Shown here: piece after piece, positions 1 to 6,829 of the stretch | How the letters are laid out: every line of letters starts with the position of its first letter | Position numbering within the stretch: the first letter of the stretch is position 1 | DNA from: Desulfitibacter sp. BRH_c19 | Lineage (GTDB): Bacteria > Bacillota > DSM-16504 > Desulfitibacterales > Desulfitibacteraceae | Direction: 5' to 3' | Length of the DNA: 34,042 bases | Assembly (NCBI GenBank): GCA_001515945.1 | Contig: LOER01000008.1 | Span: 1 to 34,042, forward strand | Notes under the pieces: model-generated | What the model was told of the DNA's origin: nothing | Database searches by the model: none | What the model saw: the letters and a program-made list of their open reading frames with translations, nothing else | Made by a program: the position numbers and the translations under genes

Positions 1-62
1 GGGTGTAACCCGCGCCACGATAGGACGGAATTGTGAGCGCAGCGAGCAATTTCCGTCCTATC
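1..62. repeat. Right-hand end of a multi-hairpin repeat element
   Basis: These 62 bases are identical to 2576-2637, the right end of the complete element at 2450-2637. They contain a near-perfect hairpin (19-62: GATAGGACGGAAATT-like arms around GCGCAGCGAGC). The element is cut by the window edge. At base 62 it runs straight into the next cassette-type repeat, whose usual left box (TAACGTT) is missing, so the junction looks like a recombination product. Confidence 0.75.
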
Positions 63-220
63 GTCCTCGGCATTCCCGGCGTGTCCGTCCCACAAGGGCT
101 GGCGCAAGACTTGCTACCCCGACTACCATCCCCACATGCAAGTCTTGTGACAGAGGAGATGTGGGCGGCTCACCCCATAGACTTGCCCCACCGCCCCTTG
201 TGGGAATGCTCGTGTTATCC
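58..220 (-). repeat. attC-like cassette repeat, family B
   Basis: Imperfect palindrome of the 'ATTCCCGACGTGTCCG' family, also complete at 28208, 31790 and 33545. The right arm ends GGGAATGCTCGTGTTATCC. The inner arms GCAAGACTTGC / GCAAGTCTTG pair. The right terminal box is GTTATCC (214-220); the left terminal box has been replaced by the end of the neighbouring hairpin element. Read on the minus strand it lies 48 bp past the stop of the 269-715 gene, as an integron attC would. Confidence 0.7.
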
Positions 221-268
221 GATGCCGCGGCAAAAAATCTCATGCAAAACCTAAGACTTTAATACTGA

Positions 269-715
269 TCAAGACAACCGCAGATTTTTAAGTCCATTTT
301 TCTCAAATTCCTTGGCATATTTCTCTTTAAAATTCTCTAACTCATCGTGAATATCTTCAGCTTCGAAAATCAGTTTCATTATTTCAGGACCATATTTATG
401 TACAAGATCCCTCTCCGCTAGGCGTTCAATTAACTCGTCCCAAAAAGATTCTTCTTCGTATTCTTCGATATATTCCAAGGCCAGCGATTCATCTTCAAAC
501 TTCCTCGTAGCAAAGAACTCTCCATCTTTACCGTCTGGTTTAATAAGGTCATCTGCGCCAAACTCCTTAGCTAATGAAAACAACTTCTGCTCCAAATCCC
601 TATACTTTTTTGTTGCTACCCTATCTTCTGTGTAAAATCCATGCATAATCCAATCTGCAATATAAAGAATGTCAAGAAGAATTAAATATTCTTTATTAGT
701 AATATTTATTTTCAT
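269..715 (-). CDS. Hypothetical acidic helical protein, cassette gene
   Basis: A 148-residue protein of no family I recognise. It is rich in Glu, Asp and Lys and predicted mostly helical, with acidic runs around residues 80-95 (EYIEEYEEESFWDELIERL). No signal peptide or membrane segment is visible, so it is probably cytoplasmic. The ATG has a good ribosome-binding site (GGAGGT, about 8 bases upstream on the minus strand). It stands alone between two attC-like repeats, with the one at 58-220 just past its 3' end, so it looks like a single-gene cassette. Function unknown. Confidence 0.75.
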   Translation of the reverse strand: MKINITNKEYLILLDILYIADWIMHGFYTEDRVATKKYRDLEQKLFSLAKEFGADDLIKPDGKDGEFFATRKFEDESLALEYIEEYEEESFWDELIERLAERDLVHKYGPEIMKLIFEAEDIHDELENFKEKYAKEFEKNGLKNLRLS

Positions 716-1097
716 AAAAGTAGACCTCCATCTTAAATTGTTGTTCTTCCAAAAGAACTATTTATAACCCTAGAAGAGAAATTGATCCGAGGTTCGTCTT
801 TCAAACAGCACTTTACAGCTTAGCGGTTTTGGATAACGTTCCCGGGATTTGCGAACTTGGCGGTTGGCATAACTTTTGCTCTCAAAAGTCTACCCACTAT
901 TAGCAAAAGGCATGACAATCGTCAAGTTAGGTCGAAGGCGCAGCCGAAGCCGCAAATCCTCGTGTTATGTAACGTGGGAGGTCCCGCCTGTTCAGAGGTC
1001 GACAGGACGTCGACCCCTTAAACCCCAAACATGCTACCTATTACATAAACATTAAAGATAATGCTGCTTATTTTTTATCACTGTTTAGGCATTTGAT
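716..1097. other. Intergenic stretch with one cassette repeat
   Basis: The only structure I see here is the attC-like repeat at 831-970. The segment just before it (817-830, TAGCGGTTTTG) recurs before the repeat fragment at 7628. The remaining bases, 971-1097, show nothing recognisable. Confidence 0.5.
831..970 (-). repeat. attC-like cassette repeat, family A
   Basis: Starts GGATAAC (831-837) and ends GTTATGT (964-970). Inside, GGATTTGCG (845-853) pairs with CGCAAATCC (951-959), then AACTTGGCGGTTGGCAT pairs imperfectly with ATGACAATCGTCAAGTT. A bulge of about 20 bases (AGGTCGAAGGCGCAGCCG...) sits only on the right arm, so the element has a direction. Same family and direction as 1576, 29954 and 32821. 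Confidence 0.8.
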
Positions 1098-1445
1098 TTA
1101 CACAATATTTTCCCCAAGCAAGATTTTAGGCATGATTGTCAAACAGCGATTCCATCTTTTGTAAAATTTTTCTAATCCAAGTTTTGAAACCGTTGCATGT
1201 GCTTCTTCATTTTCAACCACCCAATATAGCATATAGGTAACTTTGCCCACGTAGCGTGTTAACTTAATGGGGGGTTCACCTGATTTTACTGCATTAAAGT
1301 CTTTTTGCCGATGGGTTCTCTTGATATATTTTACATCAATAACACCTTGCTGTTCTTTATAAAATACAGCTACCTCTTTCATAAGTTCTTCAACTTCATC
1401 TTGCTTGTCAAGTTTTACTTCATATATACAAATCTCATTAAACAT
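1098..1445 (-). CDS. Hypothetical protein, possible dimeric alpha-beta barrel
   Basis: 115 residues if started at the ATG at 1445, which has a strong GGAGG site about 9 bases upstream; a longer frame to 1529 has no such signal. The layout resembles small dimeric alpha/beta-barrel proteins such as antibiotic-biosynthesis monooxygenase-like folds: a beta strand (residues 2-10, EICIYEVKL), a helix (VEELMKEVAVFYKEQ), a strand around VIDVKYIKR, and a strand VTYMLYWVVEN followed by a helix. That is only a fold guess. No catalytic motif is evident. It lies between attC-like repeats at 831-970 and 1576-1718, as one cassette. Confidence 0.65.
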   Translation of the reverse strand: MFNEICIYEVKLDKQDEVEELMKEVAVFYKEQQGVIDVKYIKRTHRQKDFNAVKSGEPPIKLTRYVGKVTYMLYWVVENEEAHATVSKLGLEKFYKRWNRCLTIMPKILLGENIV

Positions 1446-1575
1446 ATAAATAACCTCCGCAGCCAAGATATAAAATCTAAAAATTCGCAATAACGTACTT
1501 GCACATAATAGAAAAACCCCTAAAATCACACATATATACCCCGCCGCAGGACGCGGCGGACTTGCCTCCCATGTT

Positions 1576-1718
1576 ATATAACGTTCCCGGGATTTGTGAA
1601 CTTGGCGGTTGGCTTGACTTTTGCCCTCAAAAGCCTACCCCTCAATTAGCAAAAGGCATGACAACTGTCAAGTTAGGTCGGAGGCGCCAAGCCGGAGCTG
1701 CAAATCCTCGTGTTAGCC
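1576..1718 (-). repeat. attC-like cassette repeat, family A
   Basis: Left box ATATAAC (1576-1582) followed by GTTCCCGGGATTTGTGAACTTGG. The right arm ends GCAAATCCTCGTGTTAGCC (box 1712-1718). Closely related to 831-970 and 32821-32959 and in the same direction. It lies directly upstream of the HigBA promoter, so the toxin-antitoxin cassette is transcribed against the array direction. Confidence 0.8.
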
Positions 1719-1742
1719 GGAGTAACCCCGGTTTTTCTTGAA

Positions 1743-1766
1743 TATATAACATATATGTTATATAAT
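1743..1766 (+). promoter_or_regulatory. Palindromic operator and -10 region of higBA
   Basis: 1743-1764 is a perfect 22-bp palindrome (arms TATATAACATA / TATGTTATATA). A TATAAT -10-like hexamer overlaps its right end (1761-1766). The higB GTG lies 15 bases downstream. By analogy with other HigBA modules, the HTH antitoxin probably binds here and represses its own operon. Confidence 0.6.
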
Positions 1767-1780
1767 ATAAGTGTGATAGG

Positions 1781-2143
1781 GTGATAAAAGTGTATTTAGT
1801 TGAGTATTATACAGAAATAGGTAAATCTCCTGTTTTTGATTTTGTTTGTAGTCTTAGCAGTAAAGAGCAGGCTAAAGTATTAAGAGAAATTGATTTGCTC
1901 TCCGAGTTTGGTTTTACACTTGGTCTACCCCACATAAGAAGTATTAAAGCTGCTGATGGGTTATGGGAACTAAGGATAAAGCATAGTTCTAATAACTTCC
2001 GAATTCTATATTTTCATTATTCTAAAGGAAGATTTGTCCTCCTGCATGCTTTTAGAAAAACTACTGATAAAACTCCTAAGAAGGATATTAATATTGCTTT
2101 GAAGAGAATGAAAAACTATCTCCAAAGGAGTGACCAAACATGA
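1781..2143 (+). CDS. higB: HigB-like toxin (RelE/Gp49 superfamily mRNA endonuclease)
   Basis: 120 residues starting at GTG. It matches the phage Gp49-like HigB family: a core with LGLPHIRSI, then GLWELRIKHSSNNFRILYF, then RFVLLHAFRKTTDKTPKKDI and a C-terminal helix with alternating Lys/Arg. Such toxins cleave mRNA on the ribosome and are held inactive by the HTH antitoxin. The antitoxin start codon overlaps the toxin stop (ATGA at 2140-2143). The toxin-first order is typical of HigBA. It reads on the plus strand, against the surrounding cassette genes, and has its own promoter. Confidence 0.88.
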   Translation: MIKVYLVEYYTEIGKSPVFDFVCSLSSKEQAKVLREIDLLSEFGFTLGLPHIRSIKAADGLWELRIKHSSNNFRILYFHYSKGRFVLLHAFRKTTDKTPKKDINIALKRMKNYLQRSDQT

Positions 2144-2409
2144 ACCACGAAGAAGTAAAAGCTAAATTGTTACAATGCCCGGAAGTTAAAGAAGAATATG
2201 ATAGATTAAAACCTCTTTATGATATCAAAAAAGAGCTAATTAAGTTTCGGATTGAACAAGGCTTAAGTCAAAAACAACTAGCTGATAAAATTGGAACAAA
2301 ACAATCTGCAATTTCTCGTTTAGAAAGCGGCGAGTATAATGCAAGCGTTGAATTATTACACAAAATAGCACACGCCTTGGGCAAGGAACTTCAGATTAAA
2401 TTCAATTAA
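2140..2409 (+). CDS. higA: HigA-like antitoxin, XRE family HTH
   Basis: 89 residues. The C-terminal half is a classic XRE/Cro-type helix-turn-helix: FRIEQGLSQKQLADKIGTK then QSAISRLESGEYNAS and a closing helix. The N-terminal 35 residues probably wrap the toxin. It neutralises HigB and most likely represses the operon through the palindrome at 1743-1764. The ribosome-binding site (AAAGGAG) lies inside the end of higB, consistent with coupled translation. An intrinsic terminator follows directly. Confidence 0.9.
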   Translation: MNHEEVKAKLLQCPEVKEEYDRLKPLYDIKKELIKFRIEQGLSQKQLADKIGTKQSAISRLESGEYNASVELLHKIAHALGKELQIKFN

Positions 2410-2435
2410 TAGTGGGTATCCCACTATTTTCTTTT
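2408..2435 (+). terminator. Intrinsic terminator after higBA
   Basis: AATAGTGGG / CCCACTATT hairpin with a 3-4 base loop, followed by a TTTTCTTTT tract. It begins at the last bases of higA. Confidence 0.85.
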
Positions 2436-2449
2436 ATATAGGTTATTTC

Positions 2450-2637
2450 GGCTAACGTGGCGCGGGTTTGCGAAGTTGCTTTGGAGGACAAGGGTTTTCT
2501 TGTCCGGAAAAGCAATTTTGCAAACCTGCTGATAGGCGATGTTGGGAGCGCTTTAGCGCGAACCCGCCTATCAGCGGGTGTAACCCGCGCCACGATAGGA
2601 CGGAATTGTGAGCGCAGCGAGCAATTTCCGTCCTATC
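2450..2637 (-). repeat. Multi-hairpin repeat element, attC-like but unusual
   Basis: It starts with GGCTAAC. An outer stem pairs GTGGCGCGGGTT (2457-2468) with AACCCGCGCCAC (2582-2593). Inside are two further hairpins: TTTGCGAAGTTGCTTT / AAAAGCAATTTTGCAAA with an ACAAG/CTTGT tip, and CTGATAGGCG / CGCCTATCAG with a GCGC tip. A fourth hairpin follows (2594-2637, GATAGGACGG / CCGTCCTATC). The right terminal box, if present, is the degenerate GATAGGA. A second copy ends at base 62. It could be a long variant cassette site or a separate structured element. Confidence 0.65.
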
Positions 2638-2648
2638 TATTGCATCTG

Positions 2649-2703
2649 CGAACCTTGGTTCGTTTATTATGCCAATACGGTGGTATTTGCGAACTTTGGT
2701 TCG
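2649..2703. other. Paired palindromes beside the recombinase, candidate attI-like site
   Basis: Two 14-bp palindromes, CGAACCTTGGTTCG (2649-2662) and CGAACTTTGGTTCG (2690-2703), lie 41 bp apart just past the 3' end of the recombinase gene. The second is preceded by TTTG, giving TTTGCGAACTT, which is shared exactly with the core of family A cassette repeats. Position and sequence suggest a recombinase binding or primary attachment site. This is inference. Confidence 0.4.
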
Positions 2704-2727
2704 TGAATATTTACTATGGGTTTACTT

Positions 2728-3795
2728 TTATTTATTTACAATTCGATCTAATGGACTCTTTATTCTGCTTATACTAGCCTGTGTTACATGTGTATAAATC
2801 TCTGTGGTTTTTGAGCTGCTATGTCCCAATAACTCCTGTATATATCTTAAATCGGTACCCTCCTCCAGTAAATGTGTTGCAAAAGAGTGCCTCAAGGAAT
2901 GTACCGTCACATTCTTTGACATATTCGCTTCTTGACATGCATTATAAAAAACTTTTTGCACAGCACGTTCCGTCAAAAACCTTCCATCTTTTCCTCCTGG
3001 AAAAAGCCAACCCTTTGGTTTTTCCATTCTTACATATTCCCTTAATATATCAAGTGTTAATCCAGATAAGAGAGTATATCTATCCTTTCTTCCTTTTCCT
3101 TGCCGAACATGGATCAACATCCTTTGGCTATCAATATCATTAATTTTTAACCGCACAACCTCACCTACACGCAGACCAGCAGAATATACGAGATACAGAA
3201 TAGCTTTATGCTTCAGGTTCGAAATTGAGCTCAGTATTGCCAAAACTTCATCCTGGCTTAAAATGATAGGCAACTTCTTCTCTTTTTTAGGACGGGGAAT
3301 TTCATAGATAATTCTTTCTTTATTTAGTACATATGTAAGTAAAAACTTAATTGCACTTAGCGATTGGTTAACATATGCATGAGAATTCCCATTTAATAAA
3401 AGAATTATATATTCTTCGACATCTTCTTGAGAAATTAGTTCGGCTTTCTTGTTATTATTATCTAAGAAGCGTCTACTGTGACCAATATACGCTTTTATTG
3501 TTTTGGTACTATACCCTTTCATTTTCAGCAATTTATCCATCTTGTCTAAAGTATCGTCATGACTTGTCCATACATTTCGGTAAGAGGATAAAATGCTATT
3601 TAGTTCATCGTAACAAATAACTTCTTCTTTCTCAAAAAGCTTAACGATTTGCTTTATTGTTTCGATATTATGGGGAATAATCCAATACTTATTTTCTGGA
3701 TCCCACTTTCGTCCATCAATTCTTCTAACTATATCCACCTTTTCTTTTGAATAATCAAATGATACAGCAATTTCCTCCCTGCCAATCATTTTCAC
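2728..3795 (-). CDS. Tyrosine recombinase, integron-integrase-like, lacking the IntI insert
   Basis: 355 residues from a GTG start; an ATG two codons later, preceded by GAGGTG, is equally possible. The catalytic set is complete: Arg209 (SAGLRVGE), Lys234 (GKGRKDR), His299 and Arg302 (HSLRHSFATHLL), His325 (LLGHSS) and Tyr334 (TEIYTHV). The C-terminus SPLDRIV resembles IntI and XerC/D proteins. Residues about 8-45 (FDYSKEKV...GRKWDPENKYWIIP) form an extra N-terminal module before the SAM-like core-binding domain (about 80-165). The stretch between Lys234 and His299 is short, so the extra helix segment specific to canonical IntI is absent. It probably acts on the flanking attC-like repeats. It points the same way as the cassettes. 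Confidence 0.92.
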   Translation of the reverse strand: MKMIGREEIAVSFDYSKEKVDIVRRIDGRKWDPENKYWIIPHNIETIKQIVKLFEKEEVICYDELNSILSSYRNVWTSHDDTLDKMDKLLKMKGYSTKTIKAYIGHSRRFLDNNNKKAELISQEDVEEYIILLLNGNSHAYVNQSLSAIKFLLTYVLNKERIIYEIPRPKKEKKLPIILSQDEVLAILSSISNLKHKAILYLVYSAGLRVGEVVRLKINDIDSQRMLIHVRQGKGRKDRYTLLSGLTLDILREYVRMEKPKGWLFPGGKDGRFLTERAVQKVFYNACQEANMSKNVTVHSLRHSFATHLLEEGTDLRYIQELLGHSSSKTTEIYTHVTQASISRIKSPLDRIVNK

Positions 3796-4021
3796 CTCTA
3801 TCCCAAGACAAAAATCCTCCTTTTTATTGAAATGTAAGATTTATCTGTCCAATATATCCAAAATTAATAATATTTGCATTTACTTCTACATTTAGTTTGC
3901 ATTACCTTCCAAAACAATACATTTTTTTACATTATTTCCGTGTCATTTCCATCTACAGTAAATCTTTCATTATTAAATCCAACTAATGATTTCTTACCCT
4001 GCAAATTAAGCTGATGGAAAA
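3796..4021. other. Upstream region of the recombinase gene, conserved in a second copy
   Basis: The block 3862-3960 recurs at about 13535-13620. It carries two TTTGCATT motifs about 25 bp apart and an ACATTTTTTTACATTATTTCC tract. Conservation next to both recombinase copies suggests promoter or recombinase-binding function. The AAGGAGG at about 3813-3819 is too far (about 20 bases) from the GTG to be its ribosome-binding site. No gene is visible. Confidence 0.5.
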
Positions 4022-4192
4022 ATTCTCAGCCAATCTTTGTTAGGCTGAGAACCTTTCATGTTTTAACTATAAAAACTAAATAGCAACCGATAACAGATCA
4101 GAAAGTTCATGAGGAGTTTCCAAATTTTCAACTGATAAGATTTTTCTAAGTCTAGTGGGAATGCTTGAGAAAATGTTCGTTAGGCAGGAAGC
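4022..4192 (+). other. Decayed cobalamin riboswitch with its preceding terminator
   Basis: Homologous to 13954-14200 upstream of bzaA. A terminator-like hairpin TTCTCAGCC / GGCTGAGAA (4022-4052) comes first, then TTTTAACTATAAAAACTAAATAG and ATAACAG. Next is GAGGAGTTT and the matching TAAGTCTAGTGGGAATGCTTG. Last is a damaged B12 box, GTTAGGCAGGAAGC instead of GTTAGCCAGGAGACCTGCC. About 80 bases of the aptamer core, including CCACTGTA, are missing, so it cannot bind cobalamin normally. No bza gene follows it. Confidence 0.75.
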
Positions 4193-4431
4193 AAAATTAT
4201 AAAATCGAGGATTATGGGAATGGAATAATTAGCAGTATGAACCTTGGACAGTAGAAGTGATTATTGTACATATTTTCCTTGCTATTGTTAAAGTTATAAA
4301 TATGTTATATCTATCTACTGCAGGTATAAATCTAAAAATCAAAAATGAATGAACAGATAAAGCGCCTCTACTAACAGAGACAAATAGTGCAGCAAACCCC
4401 ACTAAGCATTAGCTAAAGATTTTCTAGTCTA
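4193..4431. other. Non-coding stretch, nothing recognised
   Basis: No convincing frame or repeat. CCCACT (4399-4404) and AGTGGG (4434-4439) could form a weak hairpin beyond the end of the next gene, without a convincing U-tract. Confidence 0.3.
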
Positions 4432-4773
4432 TCAGTGGGATCTTTTAGGTGTTAGGAAAAGTGCACCAATATATAAAAGGGTAAGTATAATACTTATAGT
4501 AAATGAATAATCATAAATTCTTTTAAACAATTCTAAACTCCAACCATCTTCGCCAATAATATAATAAGCAAATTTACTATGTAACCCTATCCCATCGTTT
4601 AATACTGGAATAGCGCCCGCAACATAGTTTGTCCCCAAGTCAAATGCCACTAAATAACTCGTCAAAACTAAAGGTAGCAAGGCATTTGAAAATCTAAAAC
4701 GATCACTCATTCTCCTTCTTAAACAAATTACAAATATCATCCAAACTACAAGAACAATACTAACAAATATCAC
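4432..4773 (-). CDS. Small integral membrane protein, unknown function
   Basis: 113 residues from a GTG start with a good GAGGTGA site 7 bases upstream. There are three likely membrane segments: residues 2-18 (FVSIVLVVWMIFVICL), about 31-55 and about 91-108 (FTISIILTLLYIGALFL). A basic loop (RRRMSDR) follows the first, favouring an N-out orientation. I recognise no family. It stands near the lipoprotein gene on the same strand with about 95 bp between, possibly one small transcription unit. Confidence 0.65.
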   Translation of the reverse strand: MIFVSIVLVVWMIFVICLRRRMSDRFRFSNALLPLVLTSYLVAFDLGTNYVAGAIPVLNDGIGLHSKFAYYIIGEDGWSLELFKRIYDYSFTISIILTLLYIGALFLTPKRSH

Positions 4774-4867
4774 TTATAACTCACCTCATCCAAATCTTCT
4801 TCATAATAGTTTACATAATTATTCATGAACAAACTTGCAGCTAGTTATTATGCTTTTATAAGTTTAA

Positions 4868-5608
4868 TCACTTTAATGGAGTAACTTCTACACTCCCTCT
4901 CTTAGCTATTACTTTCGCGACTATCTTTTTTGGAGCAATAATATATCTTGTGTAATTAAGTTTTTCCTTCAATTCTAAGTCTGTGGTATAAACATTAAAA
5001 ATGCTATCTGATAGTTTTTCTAATACTATATCTTCATTTAGCTGAACAAAATCAAGCCAGGTCTCTTTCTTTTCTGAAAAATCAAATATGCCTATATGTG
5101 ATCGATGCAATCCTGAACCCCACGAAAAAGTGTATATTAAATCCTTTTGCCCATCTTCATCAAAATCACATGTTGTAAGTGTAACAACACCATAACCACC
5201 AAACCCAAACCCTATTGGGAAGAATTCACCTTTATAAATTACATAAGATTCACAAGTATAATTTACCTTAAATATTTGGCATCCTATTTCTTTTTTAACA
5301 TTTTCAGGTGTAATGTCAGATATTGTGTAATATTTCAACTGGTCTTCTTTTGACATCCCTGTTTTGTCATCTTCAGCTGATGTCTTTATATCTATATTGT
5401 TCAATTTAAGGTATTCGGTATATAATTCATTGAAATCCTCAATAGAGTATTGCTTTTTAATCTTCTCTATTGGCACTTTGTATATTTTTTGTACCGTATG
5501 GTTGTTAATTGAAGAATTGTCCTTTTCATCTTCTGCTTTTGTTTCACATCCTAACATAGTCACCAATAATAATCCTAGAATCAGAGCCATAAAGAATATT
5601 TTTTTCAC
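4868..5608 (-). CDS. Predicted lipoprotein with an FG-GAP/VCBS-like segment
   Basis: 247 residues if started at the GTG at 5608. A lipoprotein signal peptide follows (KKIFFMALILGLLLVTML-GC), with the lipid-attached Cys at residue 21; a longer frame to 5701 would bury this signal. The mature protein begins with a charged linker (ETKAEDEKDNSS). A mid-region TTCDFDEDGQKDLIYTFSW resembles a calcium-binding FG-GAP/VCBS repeat unit (DxDxDG-xxDL). It should be anchored to the outer face of the membrane. No enzyme motif is seen. Confidence 0.7.
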   Translation of the reverse strand: MKKIFFMALILGLLLVTMLGCETKAEDEKDNSSINNHTVQKIYKVPIEKIKKQYSIEDFNELYTEYLKLNNIDIKTSAEDDKTGMSKEDQLKYYTISDITPENVKKEIGCQIFKVNYTCESYVIYKGEFFPIGFGFGGYGVVTLTTCDFDEDGQKDLIYTFSWGSGLHRSHIGIFDFSEKKETWLDFVQLNEDIVLEKLSDSIFNVYTTDLELKEKLNYTRYIIAPKKIVAKVIAKRGSVEVTPLK

Positions 5609-5726
5609 TACGGTGCACCCCGCTACCTTAATTTTTTCCTTCCATCTACTGCCATTAAATAATGAGACTGAAATAACACCAATCGTCCAGGACAGATGCA
5701 TATTAATTGCACAGGGCTTTCATATA

Positions 5727-5831
5727 AAGTTTAGGTATTACCGAAGTCCAGCAGCCTTAGATAGCTCTTATCTTAGGCTACTGGATTTGGGTGAAGCGAC
5801 GTAGGAGGGAACTGGCATTACTTTGTTATCT
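5727..5831 (-). repeat. attC-like cassette repeat, diverged
   Basis: The near-perfect inner arms CCAGCAGCCTTAGATA (5748-5763) and TATCTTAGGCTACTGG (5769-5784) are preceded by GGTATTACCGAAGT, like the TTACCGACGT core of family B. The right side ends CATTACTTTGTTATCT with the box GTTATCT (5825-5831). The left terminal box is degenerate. It lies 27 bp past the stop of the 5859-6209 gene, in the usual cassette position. Confidence 0.5.
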
Positions 5832-5858
5832 GATGTTCGTTCATCCTATTAACTAATA

Positions 5859-6209
5859 TCATTCTTTATAAGAATTTAAACATTTATTACAAATAACTTC
5901 ATAAGTATAACTTTTTATGTTTTTATGAACAATAGAAAATAAAGGAGCCTGATTAATAGCACAACATAATCTATTCTTTTTTAATAATATTTTTTCACGA
6001 AAACCTATTCCTGATGTAGGTTTTTCCCCGAGCTCAAAACTACCTTTGTTTCCACAATTACAACTAAAACTAAAATAAAAGTATTGATAAGTTGTATAGC
6101 ATAAATATCCAACAGTATTACTACAACAATCACAATACATCCAACTACCATAATTTTTTAGAAGACGCCCGTTAACAATTCGCTTAGGTATTTTCTTTTT
6201 CTCACTCAT
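5859..6209 (-). CDS. Cysteine-rich hypothetical protein, probable zinc-ribbon fold
   Basis: 116 residues, started at the ATG at 6209 because GGGAGAAG lies 8 bases upstream; an upstream in-frame ATG at 6233 lacks a site. Cysteines are at 26, 28, 29, 37, 50, 52, 82, 83, 107 and 110. The pairs CDC (26-28), CNC (50-52) and CNKC (107-110) suggest one or two metal sites. Its start is Lys-rich (SEKKKIPKR). No family recognised. It fits a single-gene cassette with the repeat at 5727-5831. Confidence 0.65.
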   Translation of the reverse strand: MSEKKKIPKRIVNGRLLKNYGSWMYCDCCSNTVGYLCYTTYQYFYFSFSCNCGNKGSFELGEKPTSGIGFREKILLKKNRLCCAINQAPLFSIVHKNIKSYTYEVICNKCLNSYKE

Positions 6210-6465
6210 ATGTAACTTCTCCCTATATTCCAAGTATTTGTCCCATCAAACCAATAGGACTTCCTAATACTGATATGATTGGTACTGATTTCCTAGTCCA
6301 GCCTTATTCCATTACAAGAAGCAGATGCGTATGAACGAATGCAAAGGTGCCACATTATACTGGACCACGGAAAATTTGCGGCTAAGTTATTGTTTACAAG
6401 TGTATTTTCTTGTGTTATGCTATTCCTTGTGTGTATTTAATAATTGAAAGAAAGAGGTACATAAT

Positions 6466-6732
6466 ATGTATTTTTGCAATGAGTTTAAAACCTTAAACAG
6501 CGAGATAGAGAATCTGTTGAAGCGGGATCATCATCACGTTGTTCATCAGAGAAAATTTAAAACGCTAAAAAAAGAAATCCTAGGTGTTCTAAAAACCTTA
6601 TTAGGCGAAGCATCTAGGGAATATAGAGTTGTGAAATTGACAAATTCTCCAGCTATCGTGTTCAAAGTAATGAACCACATTGCTGCTAGAACTGAAACTC
6701 TAACCAGCATCAAAACTGCGGTAAATGTGTAA
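6466..6732 (+). CDS. Small basic helical hypothetical protein
   Basis: 88 residues with a fair AAGAGGT ribosome-binding site 8 bases upstream and a strong terminator right after. It is rich in Lys/Arg and His (RDHHHVVHQRKFK) and likely helical, with no membrane segment. It is one of the few plus-strand genes of the left array outside toxin-antitoxin modules. Function unknown. The terminator behind it has a near-copy at 26650-26695 without this gene. Confidence 0.6.
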   Translation: MYFCNEFKTLNSEIENLLKRDHHHVVHQRKFKTLKKEILGVLKTLLGEASREYRVVKLTNSPAIVFKVMNHIAARTETLTSIKTAVNV

Positions 6733-6746
6733 AATTTACCGGAATT

Positions 6747-6795
6747 CACTCTCCACAACTGTCGTTTTAAACGGCGAGGTTGGAGAGTTTTTTCA
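6747..6795 (+). terminator. Intrinsic terminator, repeated elsewhere in the window
   Basis: CTCTCCACAACTGTCG / CGGCGAGGTTGGAGAG hairpin around TTTTAAA, then TTTTTTC. A homologous hairpin with the same flank (TTTTTTCATG) lies at 26650-26697. On the opposite strand it could also serve the CPBP gene region. Confidence 0.8.
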
Positions 6796-6829
6796 TGACT
6801 TCTTTTACTTATAACCACGATTTATCAGC

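Noticed and set aside
831-1718. Interpreting the spaced repeats as MITEs or REP elements
   Set aside because: No target duplications or fixed terminal sequence across families, and all copies share one orientation with a gene between them; the attC model fits better.
2649-2703. A CRISPR array suggested by two similar short palindromes
   Set aside because: Only two units with unequal flanks and no further repeats; no cas genes in the window.
2728-3795. Calling the recombinase XerC or XerD
   Set aside because: It is about 55 residues longer at the N-terminus than Xer proteins and lies in the array beside cassette repeats; I left the gene symbol empty.
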